Assembly (NCBI GenBank): GCA_008711295.1
Contig: VUYV01000008.1
Span: forward strand, 1,098,686-1,162,685
Length of the DNA: 64,000 nt
Reading direction: 5' to 3'
Origin: Anarhynchus alexandrinus
Lineage: Eukaryota; Chordata; Aves; Charadriiformes; Charadriidae
Of this stretch, positions 32,101 to 47,100 are shown one piece after another. The notes under the pieces are model-generated. The model worked only from the letters and a program-made list of their open reading frames with translations. It searched no databases and was not told the origin of the DNA. Both the position numbers and the translations under genes were made by a program. Within the stretch, counting starts at the first letter, position 1. Each line of letters starts with the position of its first letter.

Positions 32101-35100
32101 CAAACTCAAGCTGTTCTGATGCTTTGAGTTTCTTTAGGTATCTGCTACTCATCCAAGCAATGCTTTTTGAGATGCAGGGGTGCGGCACCATGTACACCTG
32201 CAACCTGACGTAGGGGCAGGCATGGCTAGGTGCACGCTGCTCTTGGCTTGGGCCATTCACTCGCTGCGTGGCTGCAGCTGTTTGCAGGGCCAAAAAATGA
32301 ATGGGATCAGTGAACCCTGATGAAACGTGCCTCCTCTCTACTCTTATCGGTCAGCCCACTGTTTGACCCCACGAGCAGTTGCTTTCCTCCGTTTGTCAGA
32401 AGTGATGGTGGTTGAATTGCTCAACTCTGTACTGTCAGCAAGAGAAATGTGTGTGTATCTACACCCAAAGACAATGTTTTTGTGGCCTGTTTTGGGTGCA
32501 CATATAATTATAGGTGCGTATTTAACTTTTGAAAGAGCTCTGGGTAGTTTTTCAGAACTGTGATCCCCTCTGCAGCTGATAACTTTGGATTGCATGTGTT
32601 CTTGTGTAACAAAATACAAACGCAATCAGCATTTCTTTGTCTGGCAGATAGAAATGCCGAGAGGGATTAGGGGAAAACAGGAGAATTCACAAAAATAAAC
32701 AGTCTTCCTTGCAATGAGCTCTCCTGTGTGGGAAGAATAACTTAAGAATAAGTTAACTCCTAATTAACTACATCCTAGTCAGGCTCAGGAATCTGAGAAA
32801 TAGGGAGGTGGAAGGAATGGTCTGGAAGGAAGAGGAGTTAAGGACCTCTTCTGGGAAGAAGGGAGAATGTGTGGGAGAGCCGTGTCTCCAAGGGGTGACC
32901 AAAGGAGAAACCTCCAAAGGCCTGACAAGGTTAGACTCCAGAGTAGGTGTATAGAAGTGACAGAGCTTTGCTGATCAATGTATATTAAAACTAGGCTGAA
33001 CAGCAACTTTTTATTAAAAAAAAAAATAGGAAGAACAACACTCCAGCACTTCGTTAGCAGCTTTATTTCTCTTCTGGGAGCTCTGATAGGCTCTAGTAAG
33101 CCTCTGCTGACCATAAGTCCTTGTCTTAAAGGAGAGTTCTCATTCTGCATTCTTCTTCGTCTGAATAAGTGATCTCAACAGATGCTGTTAATGTGAAGTT
33201 TGGTTTTGTGTGAAGTGGAAGGTCTTTAAGGTAAAATCCCATCTAGTATGCATGCAGGAAAATAAGTAACAATTTCTACGTACTATGAAGATCTGACGAA
33301 CAACTGTGTCGGACGTCTTTGTTTTGGTAGTTAGTAATACTTCTGTGATGCTTGAAAGGCTGGCTGAGCAAATTGAGGGGGTAGTCTTTGATTTGTACCT
33401 ATTTTATATATCCATTAGCATGTTCTGTAATAACCCTTCTCTTTATTTTACTTGGTAAAATGATGTGTTTGAAACTTCCTTATTTGTATTGTTGAGAGCT
33501 GAAATTAATACTTGAAAATGTGCTCTGCTGCATTTTTATGTTGGACGATGACAGCTGATAGTTAATGCAAGTGGAGTTCTATATGACAGCGAAGATCTGG
33601 TATAATGTGGTACAGGTCTTGGACTATGGTGGTTTAGAAATTTAAGATACTTTGCCTTCAATTGGGAATTCAGCATTGAGGTACTGGAAATGGGTTTGGA
33701 GAATGTATAGAAACTGGTAACGATGCTTGAGAAACTGATAAAATGCTTGCTTCTTGTCTGGCTTTCTTAATTTCTGAATCTCTCATCTACTTTGTGTCAT
33801 TAATCCACTTTGGGGGTTACTGATTTTTAGCTGGGGTGGTAGCTTCTAGGAGGGGAACAGAGTGCAAAGGCTTGGAGCTGTCTTTAGGGATGGCTGATAG
33901 GGCAGCTATCCGGAGGGAGGGTGCTCAGAGATGCTTGGGATCTCTGTCATTCTTGTGTCCCGTGGTGTAATTCCCCTGATGGGTGTCCTGCTATCGCTTG
34001 CCAGGGTATCTCCACAATCAGGCAGCACTATGCTTTGGAAGAGGCTGGGTGCCTCTAAGTGCACTTAAATTTCTGCCAGTCATTAGTGTAATTATTCATA
34101 TTGCTAGCCCTCACATCAGTTATAAAGCAGGACTGATTAGGTGGTTGTTGTTTTTTTTTTTCCTCCTCTTGCAGAAGCCCGGTGTCTGATGATCAGTAGT
34201 AATATTTTAACAGGAAAGAAAGAAGGGATATCTTTGTCAGCTAGTGCACAGTCCATCAAATACAAAATTGCGTGTCCAAGTTTGTTTCCTGCTCCACACC
34301 GAAAGGGAGATGCTGCAGGTGCTTTGGAGGGTCTGATGCACATTCTTGCTGGCTTAACTCAACTGCTGTAGAAACACTGCAGGTCAAATGAGTGCAAGTT
34401 TGTGTAGAGGCAAGTCTTTAAAGCCCTTAAATGAGAAAATGGTGAAAAAGTTGGAGGTTTCCTATTCTCCCCTGCTGTAATATGGCTTGTGTTTTGTAAT
34501 TTCTATATTGAATCCCAACAGAGTGTTTTTTCTTACCTCAAGGGAGCTCAGGTGGTTGGTTAAAAATACCTGCAGCAGTTAGAGACTGCAATTACAATTT
34601 TAGGTATATCTTGTTAAAGGATGGGAGTGAGAACGAAGAAGAGAATTGCTGAACTCTTCCTGCCATCAGAATATCATTTCTTCAAAGGTGGCTTCTGTGG
34701 AGCCCTCGGAGGAAAAAGTTTTGGGGTGTAAACAGGCAAAATTACTGCTTCTAGTGGAAATCCCGCTCATAAAATAGGATGTTGCCAGGGCTCTGTTTTG
34801 TTGGCTGTAAAACTAAGTAAGACTAAATGAGCAGAGTATGGTAAATAAACTGCAAAGTCATCATTAAAAAATGGTCTGAGCTAGAAGAGACTTGTTGGGA
34901 AAAGGATGCTGGCAGATTTTCCTAGTGCAGATGCAGCTTCTGCCAGCAGAAAAAAAGTGCTTCTGCAGGTATAGCTGCTTTTGTGCAGGGAAGCGATATA
35001 AGCTATAACCACATCTGCTCTGGAGCTTTTGCCAAAGATTACATCCCCAAGACACTGCTGTACTGGCAATGATTTCCTGGGCCTGGCTAGTTTAAAAGTG

Positions 35101-38100
35101 TTAAGATGGCTAAATTATATATATATATATTTTTTTTTCTACTTGATTGAGGGTTGTAGACAAAGGCATAGGCATCGCTGGGGTAGATTTACTGCCTGTT
35201 TGTCAAGGTGACATCATGTGTGTACAAAACATAATTTGCTGGTAAATACTTCAAAGGGTTAAGCTCTTCCTGTTTTGTATTGCATTGCAATTTGGCAAGA
35301 CATCTGTCTTTCTGCTGAATGATGCGGAGATGATACATGGGCAAGGTCTGCCATTGGAAAATGAGAAGGTGGTGGTAAAGAACTGGGATCCAGTTCTGGA
35401 GCTGGATTGCTAAATGGGGAAGCTCGTTAAATCCGTGCTTCCTGATGACTGACTGCTGTGACATGGTACAGAATTTGTGTACCCAAAGTGTTTCGTTTAG
35501 CCAGGTATGTGACAGTAAACAAGTTTAGGGCCTTTGTGCAGCGATGGGGAGATGAAGTCAGCCCAAGGGAGGTGTTTTGTTTTGGTTTGGTTTTTTTCTT
35601 TCCTAAAGTACTATTTGTGTTGCTGCTTCGGTGAGTGGGTAAAATTTCCTCTCTGTTCAAGTGAAGTGTGCCAGAGAGGGAATGGTTCCTAAAAGCGGGT
35701 GCTGCTTTGAGGAAGGGACAAAATCAGAAGCAATAAGGGACAGAGAAGTGAAGAGAAATACCTGGTGTTTAGATGCTCACCAAACTTGAGGCCCGGAGGA
35801 AAAAGATAAGATGGAAGAATGTTAAGGATTTCTTTTTTTCCTTCATAAAAATTCTCTAATACTCTTGTGAAGTGCCACTGGCTAAAAATGCTTCAGTGAA
35901 GCCTGTGTTTCTCATCAGTCACATTGTCTCTGAAGGGGTTAACTGTTGCATGCCACCAGTGACTGTGTATCAAAATGCATTTGAGCTAATCTGGCCATTG
36001 CCCTGAGAGAAGCTTTTAATTGGGATGGCTTTCGTTTAGTTTTCATGGTAGATCTTTAACTTTCTGATCTTTGTGGGTGCTACTTCATTGTGCTTATGGA
36101 AGCAATTACTGTGCCTTACCATTTTCTTCTCCCTGTCCATATATTTGTTGGAAAATGTTAATTATAATGTTCTGAAGTAGAAGTCAGGATTCAGGGCCCA
36201 GGCATGTTACTTTAAGATTTTTGCATAGTGAGTATTTCCCCCCAAGTACCTGCAAGTCTGAGAGCTCTGGCCTCTGCTGCAGGAGGTAGCCTGTCCTTTT
36301 GCTCTCATTCTTGTCAGAAGAGGAAAATGCTGTGTAATCAAGCACTGCAATAACCGCTGGGTGAGAAGAACCATGTGTTTGTGCTGGCGGTGCACTTCGG
36401 GGTAAAGCTCTGTTCGCAGTCAGGGGTTATCCTGGAAACAACTGATTTTGAGGAATCAATTCAATGGCAGTTGTCTTGAGGTGGTGTACAGTTTGCCTGG
36501 ATTGTATCTTTCTTCTGGGATAAACAATTTATCTGTCTGTCTTTGAGAACAGATGTTCTCCATTAGTGCCCAGTAGCAAAAGTGAGTAGGAGACAGATTG
36601 CCCAACAATTGGAGACTTAAACAGCATTTGAGAGACACACTTATGCTGAACATCCTTGGGGTCTGGTCCTCTGCTTGCACACTGTCTAAAGAGAGGACAG
36701 TCTGTATTTAATCATCATCTGGAAGGACCTTTGAGACCAAGAAAAGGACAATTTGAGATGCCTTTGCAGAGAACTTACACAACTTAATCCAGGAAATTCA
36801 GTAGTTGTTTTCTTGGCACATGTTTGAGCCTACAGACAGGCCTGCTATGGAAATTTCTATGGAAAAAGAGCACAAGTTATTGGGAATTTACCCTTCCCAG
36901 TATTGCTGTGATGTTGAGTGTCAAAAATATTCTCATCCTTTCAGAGTCTGCCTGATTTCTTCAAGTATGCCATGGTAGGGTTATTTCTTCAAGTTATCCT
37001 AGGGGGGAAAAAAAAAAAGTCTTTTGACATCACGAAATACTTACTGTAGGATACTCTCCTAGGAAGGACTTCACAGGTGTCTCTTTTTTTTTTAACTGGA
37101 GTAGACATTTTTCGGTCAGATACTGTTCTGTGAACGAGCCCACAGGGTTCAGCCCTTTGGGTGAACCTGGCTCTGGCCCAGTATCTGGCAGTGTACAATG
37201 CTGACTATGGTGGAAGAGTGAAATTAATTTATGGATACGTATTTGAGTGAAGAAGACAAAGCAGGGAAAGCTGGTGTGTTGTTTTTTTTTGAGACACCTC
37301 AGACTTCTATAAAATTATTTAGAGGAAAAAGCAGTTCCTTTTTCGGCTTTATTCCTTTCCTGTTTCTGCCTGCAACCAGGACAGTTTCTGTAGCTCACAT
37401 CAGCAGACCTGTACTTTCCCAGAAATACACAGTTCATTCAGAAGTTGAGTCACTGAAGAAAGCATTCCCCTGAAACCCAAACGCGGTGCTTTGGGTTGTT
37501 TTCCTTTTATTAACTTGATGGGTAGCTGACCTGACACATGCCACTTCTAGTCTTTCCAACATTGACTAATAAAAGACTGAAAAAGTGTTTTTCTGTCTTG
37601 CTGCCCTCATGACTTGGTTACGTTGAGGACACATCTTTGTTGAGATTGGCAGGATTCCCACAGTTTACTATCAAAAATCTTATGTTTGGTAGCCCAGCTG
37701 CCAGGCACTGTAATAATGATATAGATAGAGCCAGGTCCTGCTTCTCTGAGCAGCCACCTCCCTCGAGATCTGTCTTGCAAATGGGGGAAGCTTTTGGAAG
37801 AAAGATGACAAACTGTTGCATTCATCTTCTTGATGACAAACGATCTTTCTGGATTTTGCTTTCAGAGATGAAAGCTAAAGTTGCCGGTGGGATGATGGAG
37901 GAGAAGCATGGGACCTCTGATTGTGAATTATACCCTGATAAATGCTTTAAAGTCTTTGGGACAAGATGATTTGCAGAGTCTGTTGACATGGGGAAGACCC
38001 AACTTTGACGTGCCTGACAACGTGGCTTGCAGCAGACTGATTTCACAATCAAATTTCTGGGAAGCAAGTCCCTGTTGTCTGAGTTGTGCCAACTCAGCTG

Positions 38101-41100
38101 TCTGGCCACACGGTGATCCCCATCTGGATTATAATAAGCCAGTGTCCACCTTAACCCAGGTTGGTTCCTCTGTCTGGTTTGCTCGTAGCTGGGGAAGCAG
38201 TCGTGCTCCCATCACTGATCATCAGCGGGAGGCCCCGGAGCCAGTGGTTGCATGAGCTTGTATTGCTGCTGAAGTAAATACTTTCTGAGCTGCTCCTTCT
38301 TGGTCTGGTGACGATGGGATGCAGCTTCTTTGGAGTAGACTCTGAAAAGCATGTTTTACTGCCCTATTTCCAAGTTAAATGATAATCCAAGGAGCTGTTA
38401 CTTTATCTCATAGGCAAAAATAGAGTCGGTGCACAGCTAAGCCGTTCTGGGTTTCTAGAGTCTTGCTTGCTGTCTCTAAAATCTTGTGCAAGGGAGGAGA
38501 TTTCTTACCTGGTTCCGACCAACCTTGCTTTTGGGCTAAGTCGAGGGTTTTTGGTATATATTGCCCAGTCACTAAACTCCTCTGCCTTTGTTTAGCATAA
38601 TTTCTTTCTGTAGCAAAGTGTGCTTTTGCATTCCTCTTGAGCCAACATAGTATATTTTCTTCAAGCTCTGCACTGGTGAGTTGTCATATTGGTTTGAGAC
38701 CAGAATTGAAACCATACCCAATGTGTCTTTTCTAGTTTTCCTAGAGACTGTTGGTCTGAGAGATCGTGCAGGGCTAAAAGTATCAAATGCTGTTGCCTTC
38801 TGCCATTGGGGTCTGGGGAAACCAAACAGTTCTCCTGTTTGGAGCTGGATCCATTTGTGGTATATGTCTGGGAACAGCACAGTAACTATCTGGTGGGTCA
38901 AAAAGAAGTGTAGTGGGGTGAGAACTTTTATAGGGTTGGGGTCATGTACAATAGAAGGGGAAAAACGGAGCCTGGGTGTCTGGAAGAGCAGTGGTGTATA
39001 ATGTCAAGAGGGAAGGGGGCTGAAATCTGCTTTGTGGACACCGCTTGTGTGAGTAGTATTGTGTGGATGAGCAGGGAAGATGACTATATGTTGTTTGTGA
39101 TTGGGATACGGAGGTCTATTACTGCTTTTTCTGAATAGACATCTGTTTGTTTCATTGATGTCTCACCCTACCAGAAGCAACGCTGTGAGGCACTGGATGT
39201 TGACTTTAGGTTTGGCATGAGGAGGAAGATGGTGATTACCAGGGACCTGGACTCTACCTGCAAGAACCTGCAGGTCCTTTACATTTAGGGTAGCCAAAAC
39301 TCTTTTGGGGCTTTTAATATCACCCCATCCACAGCTTTACTGCAGTGCTGTGTGCTGTTTTCTTCCTCCGCAATGGGAGATATTAAGGAGCTACTGAAAT
39401 AGTAAACTGGAAGAATTATATGGAAATGATGTCATCACCTTCTCCTACTCTTTTTAAGGCAAGTCTTTGCAAATTCATGAGTAGGAGGCAATGGGTTGAA
39501 TAAACCCATTCTGAAATGTACTCTGGCACCCATGTGCTCCCACTCCGCTTCTCTCTCAGTAAGTCAGCTATAGTTGTTCAGCGGTAACTCCAGAAACTAT
39601 AGCTGTGGCTCGTGTTGCTCACACAGATTTGCTGAGCTCATACATTGGGATTTCTTGTGGTGGGAGACACCAGGAGGAGCGAAATACTTTGGGTGATACT
39701 GCCTCTGTGGGCAGTGAAACAATAGTGCTCCTTATTAAAAGTGAGAAATGGTTTGTGAACGCGAGTACATTTGGAGACCTCTTGTTCCATAGTCCCCAAG
39801 GAGCGTACAGCAGCAAAACTTGCTCTAATTCACAGGGCCTTTCCACCCGTGGGCCTTTGCTCTTTAAATGTTTGACTTTATACTCCAGAACTGTAGCAAA
39901 AGGAAGTAGAAGCCAAAATCTTCTTCAAATGAAATGTATAAAATAAAGGTTAACATCTCTCTGTGTCCTGTCATCAAACCATAGATCTCCTGGTATGGAA
40001 GCAAGCGTAGCTGAAATATTAGAAAATACCTTCACTGGTTGTAGCCCATAGCCCCGCAGCTTCTAAGTTGTGTTGAGTTGGTGGTGGAGCTTCTGCAGTC
40101 ATCTGAGAGCCAGTGCTGCCCAGCACACTTAAGCAGCATGGAGAATCCATCCGTTCTTCTTTTATTTAGAAGTATTACAGTGTGAATTCAGTTTTTGCAT
40201 TTTCAAATTTGCTAATTCATGACGAAGTTGTTGCTTTAGTATTTTTTTTTCTGATTTTAAAAGCTTTGTTAGACAATGGATCTTTGTTGCAGCTCCTAAT
40301 CATTAACCTGAAAACTTTCCAAAAGGCTCAGAGAAAATGTAAAGCAGCTGACTGCTTCATTTCTGTCTCTTGAACCAATTAACTGAAGTAATAGAGTTTT
40401 CACCGAAGTTGCTTTTTATTATCTTCCTCTGCTAAAAGAGTGCATGTTCATCAGAGCAAGAAACGATCAGTAAAGTGCAGATAGGTTACTACAAACTGAG
40501 ATCATAATATCAAGCTGCCATTTGGTGCCGTCATGTAATGGTACTAACTCAGTAATTCTGTAAAGCTTAATTTTCAAAATTAAGAGATGATGTGTGAAGG
40601 GAAGTTAATGAGATGAAGAAAGATGTAGGAAGCTAAGGACATGATCAACATCGAAGCTGAAGCCTATGGATGTGTTAATGGGAAGTTACAGTGAAGTGGT
40701 AGATGCCAGCTGGAGGACAGCGGTTGACAGCAGTGACTGGCGATGTCGCAGGGAAGTAGCTTGGCTTTGTGTGGAGTTGCTTGGAAATGCCACTAGCAGG
40801 AAACAGGTAAATTTTTGGGTGATTCAGAGGTGGGTAATTTGAAAAAGTCACTTAGTGTGGCTTCAGTGGGACTGTAGGATGCGAATATCATATCCTCAGT
40901 GGGTGCATAGAGATTGAGTAGTACTGATTTTGTTGGTATTATTTATAACAGGTGTTTGGAAGCTGAGAAGTATCTGGGATCCACTGGTGTGTGTTGTACT
41001 GGCCACATAAACCATGAGATGGCAAACAGCAGAAACCTACCATGGTGTGATTCTCTCCCAAACCTCAAGGGATGGCAGAGGAGGAGAGTATGGATGGGTG

Positions 41101-44100
41101 GTGGCAGACTGATCCGTTTAGCTGCTGTCCTCCTCTTCTCCCAGCAGCCCTCTTAAGTTCTGTCAGTAATCAAGCCAGGGAATATTAGATTACACAAAAG
41201 TTTTCCAGCAGCTTCTCAGAGTGCTCAGTCAGTGGTGGTTAAAACCTAGCAAGTTTGAAGATACCCTCTTTCGGAGATCACATCCTGGAAGTACTCAACA
41301 CTTACATCTCATCTTCTCCATTCGGTTCCTGGGAATTTTATTAAGCTGCTAGAGTTTTTGTGATTGTAAGATTTCCTGTAATTGTCTCCTGAAAGAATAG
41401 ATGTGAATGGATCTTGACAAATGAAGGTTGCTCAGTGCACTAGCGAAAAATGCAAACCTACAATGACAGCCTTACTGTAAGGTGATTGGGGCTAAAAGCT
41501 GATTTAAAATACTTTCTGCTCTCTCTGCTCTAAAGTTACCTGTATGGGGCTGGGAGAGATGCAAGTGAAGAGCAGTGGTCTTCAAACAGAGCAGATGACA
41601 TAGTTATTACAGAATTTCAGGCTCTTGTCCACTTTGTTATAACCTGACAGAGGAAGGAGCTGTATGTTGCCTGCTTTATTGTGTTGGTTGCCCTTGTTCT
41701 GTGTCGTGGGTGGAGAAGGAGCTGCTGTCCTTCAGAAAGGAGTGTCAGAATGCAAACCTGTTGGGTTTTCAAGCAATTGAAGACTTTTGGGGGAGCTCCT
41801 GCTCGGTGGTGGCACTTCATGCAATTGAGTATTGCCTGTTTGTATCGGTCTTGAGGTTTAGGGCATGTCTGCCTGTGCATCACCTCCATGACCTAGAGTC
41901 ATCTGGAGAGGAGTGGGGAAGAACATGCACCACATCTGATGGTGTTGATGAGAGCTACAGCTGAGGCAAGCCAAAAATCTCTTAATTTATGGAGAAATCT
42001 TTTAAACCTTCTCATGGTGAGGTTGCTCTTACTCTACATGCTAATGTAAAATGTGATGTTTGTTATTCTTTCATTAATGCTTCCTTCCATGGTGTGTGTG
42101 TGGTGACAAGCTTTGGAGATGCCGTTTGATCCTGCACGTGCTCAGAGGGCAGCTGGAATTTCCACTTGGTGCTCTCCTATTGGGAAAGGCTGTTTTTTTT
42201 TGATTGATTAAGTATTTACAGTGGTGGTGTGACATGCTGTCCCTAGATGCTGCTTTACTGGAGCAAATATTTGTGCTGCTTGGTTTCAGACAGGCAGTAG
42301 CTTCTGAGCTGTTCTTTTGATGGCCCTTTGCTCCTCCACCAAGTAAAACTCTTACTCTTTGCTGTCAACCAGTGTGAAACTAGTTGGTTTCCTTCTGCTG
42401 TGGAATTTAAATACGGTCTCGTGTCACTTACGCACCCATGGAATATGGCTGTGGATGTTGCTGAGGTTTGAACCGCTTACAGATGTCTCAGGCTTGGGCA
42501 AAGCCAATGTTTTTAGAGTGACTACTTTGATTCACGAGTGCAAAAGCCATTGTGTAGAAAACCAAACCAAGTCCAAAAAAGCCTCTGTTACTGGGATATA
42601 GGTGGTGCAGTTGGGATGAAAACTGTTGAAATGCAAAAGCTGCCATGTTTAGAAAACAAAACCAACCATGAAATGGAAAAGAAACAAAATGAAGACTTCC
42701 TCAGTACCGTGTCTGGAGGAGGTGGGAAAGGATTATGCTGGAGAACTGAGCTTAAGTAGTTCTTCAATGGTTTTAATCTGCAGGGAATGCTGAAATTGAA
42801 ACAGGAGCTTACTCTCAGCACACGATGGGAAACTGAACTATAAAATATGCTTTTGTTGGTAATAACTGCAGAAATTACCTGTGCATCTTTTCTTGATGGA
42901 TGAAAACATGAATGGATCGAGTACTGCAAACTGTCATTGAGTAAATTACGCTGATTGGAAATTCTGATTTAAGCTAATGTCCCAATAAGCTTTAATTTAT
43001 AATTCACTTATACATTTAAGTGCATCCAGGTTCCTCCTTCCAATTCATACTTTCTTATTTTGACAGCAAAAAGAATTCAACTCAGATATTAGTGACCAAG
43101 CTTCCAGTTCATTTAAACTCTATTAAATTAAGAGGGTTTATTTCAATTAATAAGTCTTCTTTGGAAAAGTCCAGGCCTTGCAGGGTTTCCCGTCCCTGTA
43201 TCTCCCTCTTGCATTGGCGTGCCCGAGTATGGCACCATAGATAATGATAATAAATGTAAATACCTCTGGTGAAAAGCAGTGGTGAAGTGGGATCTGTTTG
43301 AAGCACATTTGCGACTCGGCTGCTTTGTTAGCCTTAAAAAAAATAAAATCACTGTTTCTCTCCAGGCAGAGCTTTATTATGAATGTTTTGTTAGTGAGAT
43401 AGTTGTGACAGCGTCTCTTTTAAATTGCCCTGAGAATTTCAACAAAATGGCTGCTTTCCTCGGGTGTCGTTCCTATCTGGATATCAACAGGCTCGCTGCC
43501 CTGAGCTCGAGGCAGTCTTCCTCAGCTGCAACATGTAAAATTGAATAGGTGGCTGTTGTAAACGAGATCTGCTGTTTCAGCTTTCATCAAACCGCGTTTG
43601 GAGGAAAACAGAGCGTTTGAACGTGGTTCGCTTTTCCCTTGCTCGCCATCTGTTTCTGGTTGCTTTACTTATTAACGTTTTTCTTCGTAAACAGAAAATA
43701 CCCTTTGTAAAAGCACGCTTCTCCCTGCTGCAGCTTCGAGCCTAAGTAGTAATCCTGTCTGAGCAGCATCGTGGCCCGTTTGTAACTAATCTTTGTGGTG
43801 CAAGAGTCGTAGACGGTAATCCTGTGTGCCAAATGAGAAGCCCATCCAGTTTCGGAACAGAAACTATAACAAACCAGTGCTGCGTAATCTGGTGGTGTTT
43901 AAATATTCTGTTAACTTCCACAGGCTGCATGGAGCCAGTGTCCACAGTGATTGCCGAGGGCTCGTACAGCAGCGATGGGGCTGATATGGGGCTGTAGCAG
44001 AACTAGCGTCCAAACAAGGGTTGAAACATCAAATTATTTTGGTGGCGTTTTAACCCTGTATGGCTGAGTTAGAGGATGTAGCTGCTCCACAGTAGCTAAC

Positions 44101-47100
44101 CTCTCATTGTGATAGATGCTGTGATTTAGTCCTCCATAACTGCTCCCAAATAATTGCGAGGTAAATGTGTGCATGCAGGCAATTAACGCGGAGCAGCTGT
44201 TACCCGGTGCCTTGTTGGTGTGCCTTGCCTTAAATTAGAACAATCCTTAATGCCAGAGGTTTTTGCATTTGTATTTAAGTGTGGTTTACATTATACAAAC
44301 CAAGCCTCTTAGTGCTGCCTCCCTCCCTGTCTCCAGTCCTCCCTGCGTAATGCCAGCTCAGGTTGTATTGCTGTCCGCGCTGCCTACCAGCAAGGGCAAA
44401 TCCTCTCCTTCTGTGTCAATGAAACAACTAGTTAAGTTTTAAATACAAGATCTAGGATGTGGCAAGCAGAGAAAGCAGGCAGCTCTGTTTTTTCTGGTAG
44501 GAGCTTGTCATGCTGCTGGTGTTTCCCTTTTTTTTTTTTTTTAATGAACTTGTTGAACAAATACTGCTGCAGCTAGAGAAAGCTGAAGCCCAACAGCTTA
44601 ACCCCCACACCTTATTTGTGTTATTATACACCGAGCCAACAGTGCTGGTCTCTGAAGTATAATCCTAAATAATGTGCTGTTTTGTACACAGTGGGAAAAC
44701 AGCTTTCTTTTTGTGATGGTGGGGTGGTGGTGGTGCCTGATCTAGAGTAACTTGTTTTGGAAAGCTGGGGGAAATGGAGAAGCCACAAACGAAACGAGAC
44801 CCTCTTGCTCTTCATGGTTACTTGTCCTTTGGTGAGCGATATTTGCTGGATTTGCCTTGTGGCACTCAATAGTCACTTCAGACCCCTTTAATTCCTTATG
44901 AATATGGCATAACTTATCCTTCAGTGCAGGGGGAACCTGTCTGTCGTCACCTTTAAAAAGAAAAGTCGGACAGACACCACTACCTCAGTTGCCTCTTAGC
45001 CTATTAAGTGATTAATAGGTATTCCCAGAAGTCTTAATACAGTGGCCAAGTGGGCTGCTGTAGCAGAAGGTAGGACAAGACTTGAAGCTAATTTCGAGCT
45101 CTCATAATGCTGTTGCTTGAGAAGTGAAGAAAATACTGTATCTTTGTGCATCCTTTTAGCGGATCTCTGGTCTGAGTGGAGAATTTTTATGTTTGAGAAG
45201 ACAGTATTACAGAAAAAGATGTTGTGGATTGCCAAATATGAAGTAACCTAGAAAGATCAAAAACTAAAGCCCTGAAAGAGGCTACAGTCCTCCTCCTTGA
45301 AGCTGGAGTAGCCTTTTGGTGAAGCAGACCCTTACATTCCCGTTCGGCTGCTTGCTGGCAGGACTGACTTGAAAGAGTTGAACTGCTGGCTCCCCTCCGT
45401 CTGCAGTGCTGGCGCGGGTTCTGTGCTGCTGTGCTCGATCAGGGATTGATATTGGAAAGCTTTTTCTCGAATTCTTTCTCTTCTCTTTACGTGGGGTTCC
45501 GTGCTGGTTTAGTGTGGTTCCCGCCTGGCTGAAGCAGCTTGGCAGCGTTGGCCAGGCAGAGCGCTTGTCGGCCCCAGTGTCAGGGCGAAAGGTGAGGCTG
45601 CATCTCTCTGGGAGATGCAAACCGGGCATGGACCGTCCTGTATCCTGAAGAGCATCTCACCCTTGCCTGTGGGTCTATACTCAGTGGATCCACATTGTGA
45701 TGGCATAGCGAGGTGTATCAGCTTGCTGCTTTGGCTGACAGCTACAAAGAGAGGGGAAAACAGAATCATAGAATAGTTAGAGTTGGAAGGGACCTTAAAG
45801 ATCATCTAGTTCCAGCCTCCCTGCTCTGGGCAGGGACACCTTCCACCAGACCAGGTTGCTCAAAGCCCCGTCCAACCTGGCCTTGAACACTTCAAAGGAT
45901 GTGGCACGCAAAATAACTCCATCAGAGCAGCGAGGTAGTCCAGCTTGTCCCAGAGCTGCACCATCGCTGCTTTTGATGCAAGGAAATGGGTAAATGTGCC
46001 TGAAAATGGGATTGTCCCCTTAGCAGGCAGCTGTTAGCCTGACTCCTGCTAGCGTGCTGAAGGTCGGGGTGCTCCGCTGCTGTTTTGTCATGGCCGGTTG
46101 CATGCGGTTGTCAGCCTTGTGGTGTTAGGAGCTTGGATCCGTATCGCCCGGGAGACTTGTTCAAAGAGGGACTGGGGCTGTGTTTTCACAATACAGAGTG
46201 TTTGGCAATACCTGCTTCTGGGTTTTGTGCTCCATACTGCGTAGCAGATTTGCTGTCCCAGCTGTTTATGGGGCTCCACATGGACTGGATCAGGGATCTG
46301 GTGTAACCTTTCTAAAGCTGCTTTTGTTCACATGGGCTTTTTAAGCTGGAAAAAATTCTTAATTTGGCCTTAAACAAGCTGTGCTGGCATTAATAAGAAG
46401 AGTAAGAACACACTGCAGTGTGAGAGGAGTGTCACTTTTTATAGTATAAGCCACAAGACAAGTTCTTTGTGCTTACATTTTGACCCTAGAGCTGTATTTC
46501 AGTGAGCGTTTTGTTGGTGTCCCTGCTGAAAGATGCTGTCCCTCTTGTCCTCTCCTGCCCTCTTCCTTGTGCTAATGCAGCTGTTTATGTGGTCAGACGA
46601 TCAAGCAGATTGGGGAACTGATTCAGTGGGGNCAACTTAAAGGAAAAGAGGGGGTGGGGGGGAAAGATCTGTTTCTGAGCCAGTAATTTGCAGCGTAAGA
46701 TGGCTGTACCAGCCTGGGTGGGTGAGCGCAGGACATGCAAGCGTGTGGCTGAGGGTAAGGATGGGGTGGGATCACTGCATTGGGTGGCAGCATTAGCTTT
46801 TGGCAGCTTCAAGTTGTAGCTATAGCCTGTGGGCTCAGAAAATCACATTGCTAGTTTATGTCCTATTTTTCAACAGCTTCAGAGTGTCCATTGAAAATTT
46901 TGCCCGAAGGCAAACTTCCATTTTGGTGTCAAATGGCAAAGTACACATAGCCGCTTGCTGAGATAGTTTGGATTTAGGGCCCTAAAACACAGTTCTGGGG
47001 TGTAACAGGAGCCATGTGGTTTGTTATGTTTCTCGTTTGACCAAACCCTTGGCTGATCATATGGATTAAGTTGGAAGAAAAAGTGTACAAGTGAAAACCA

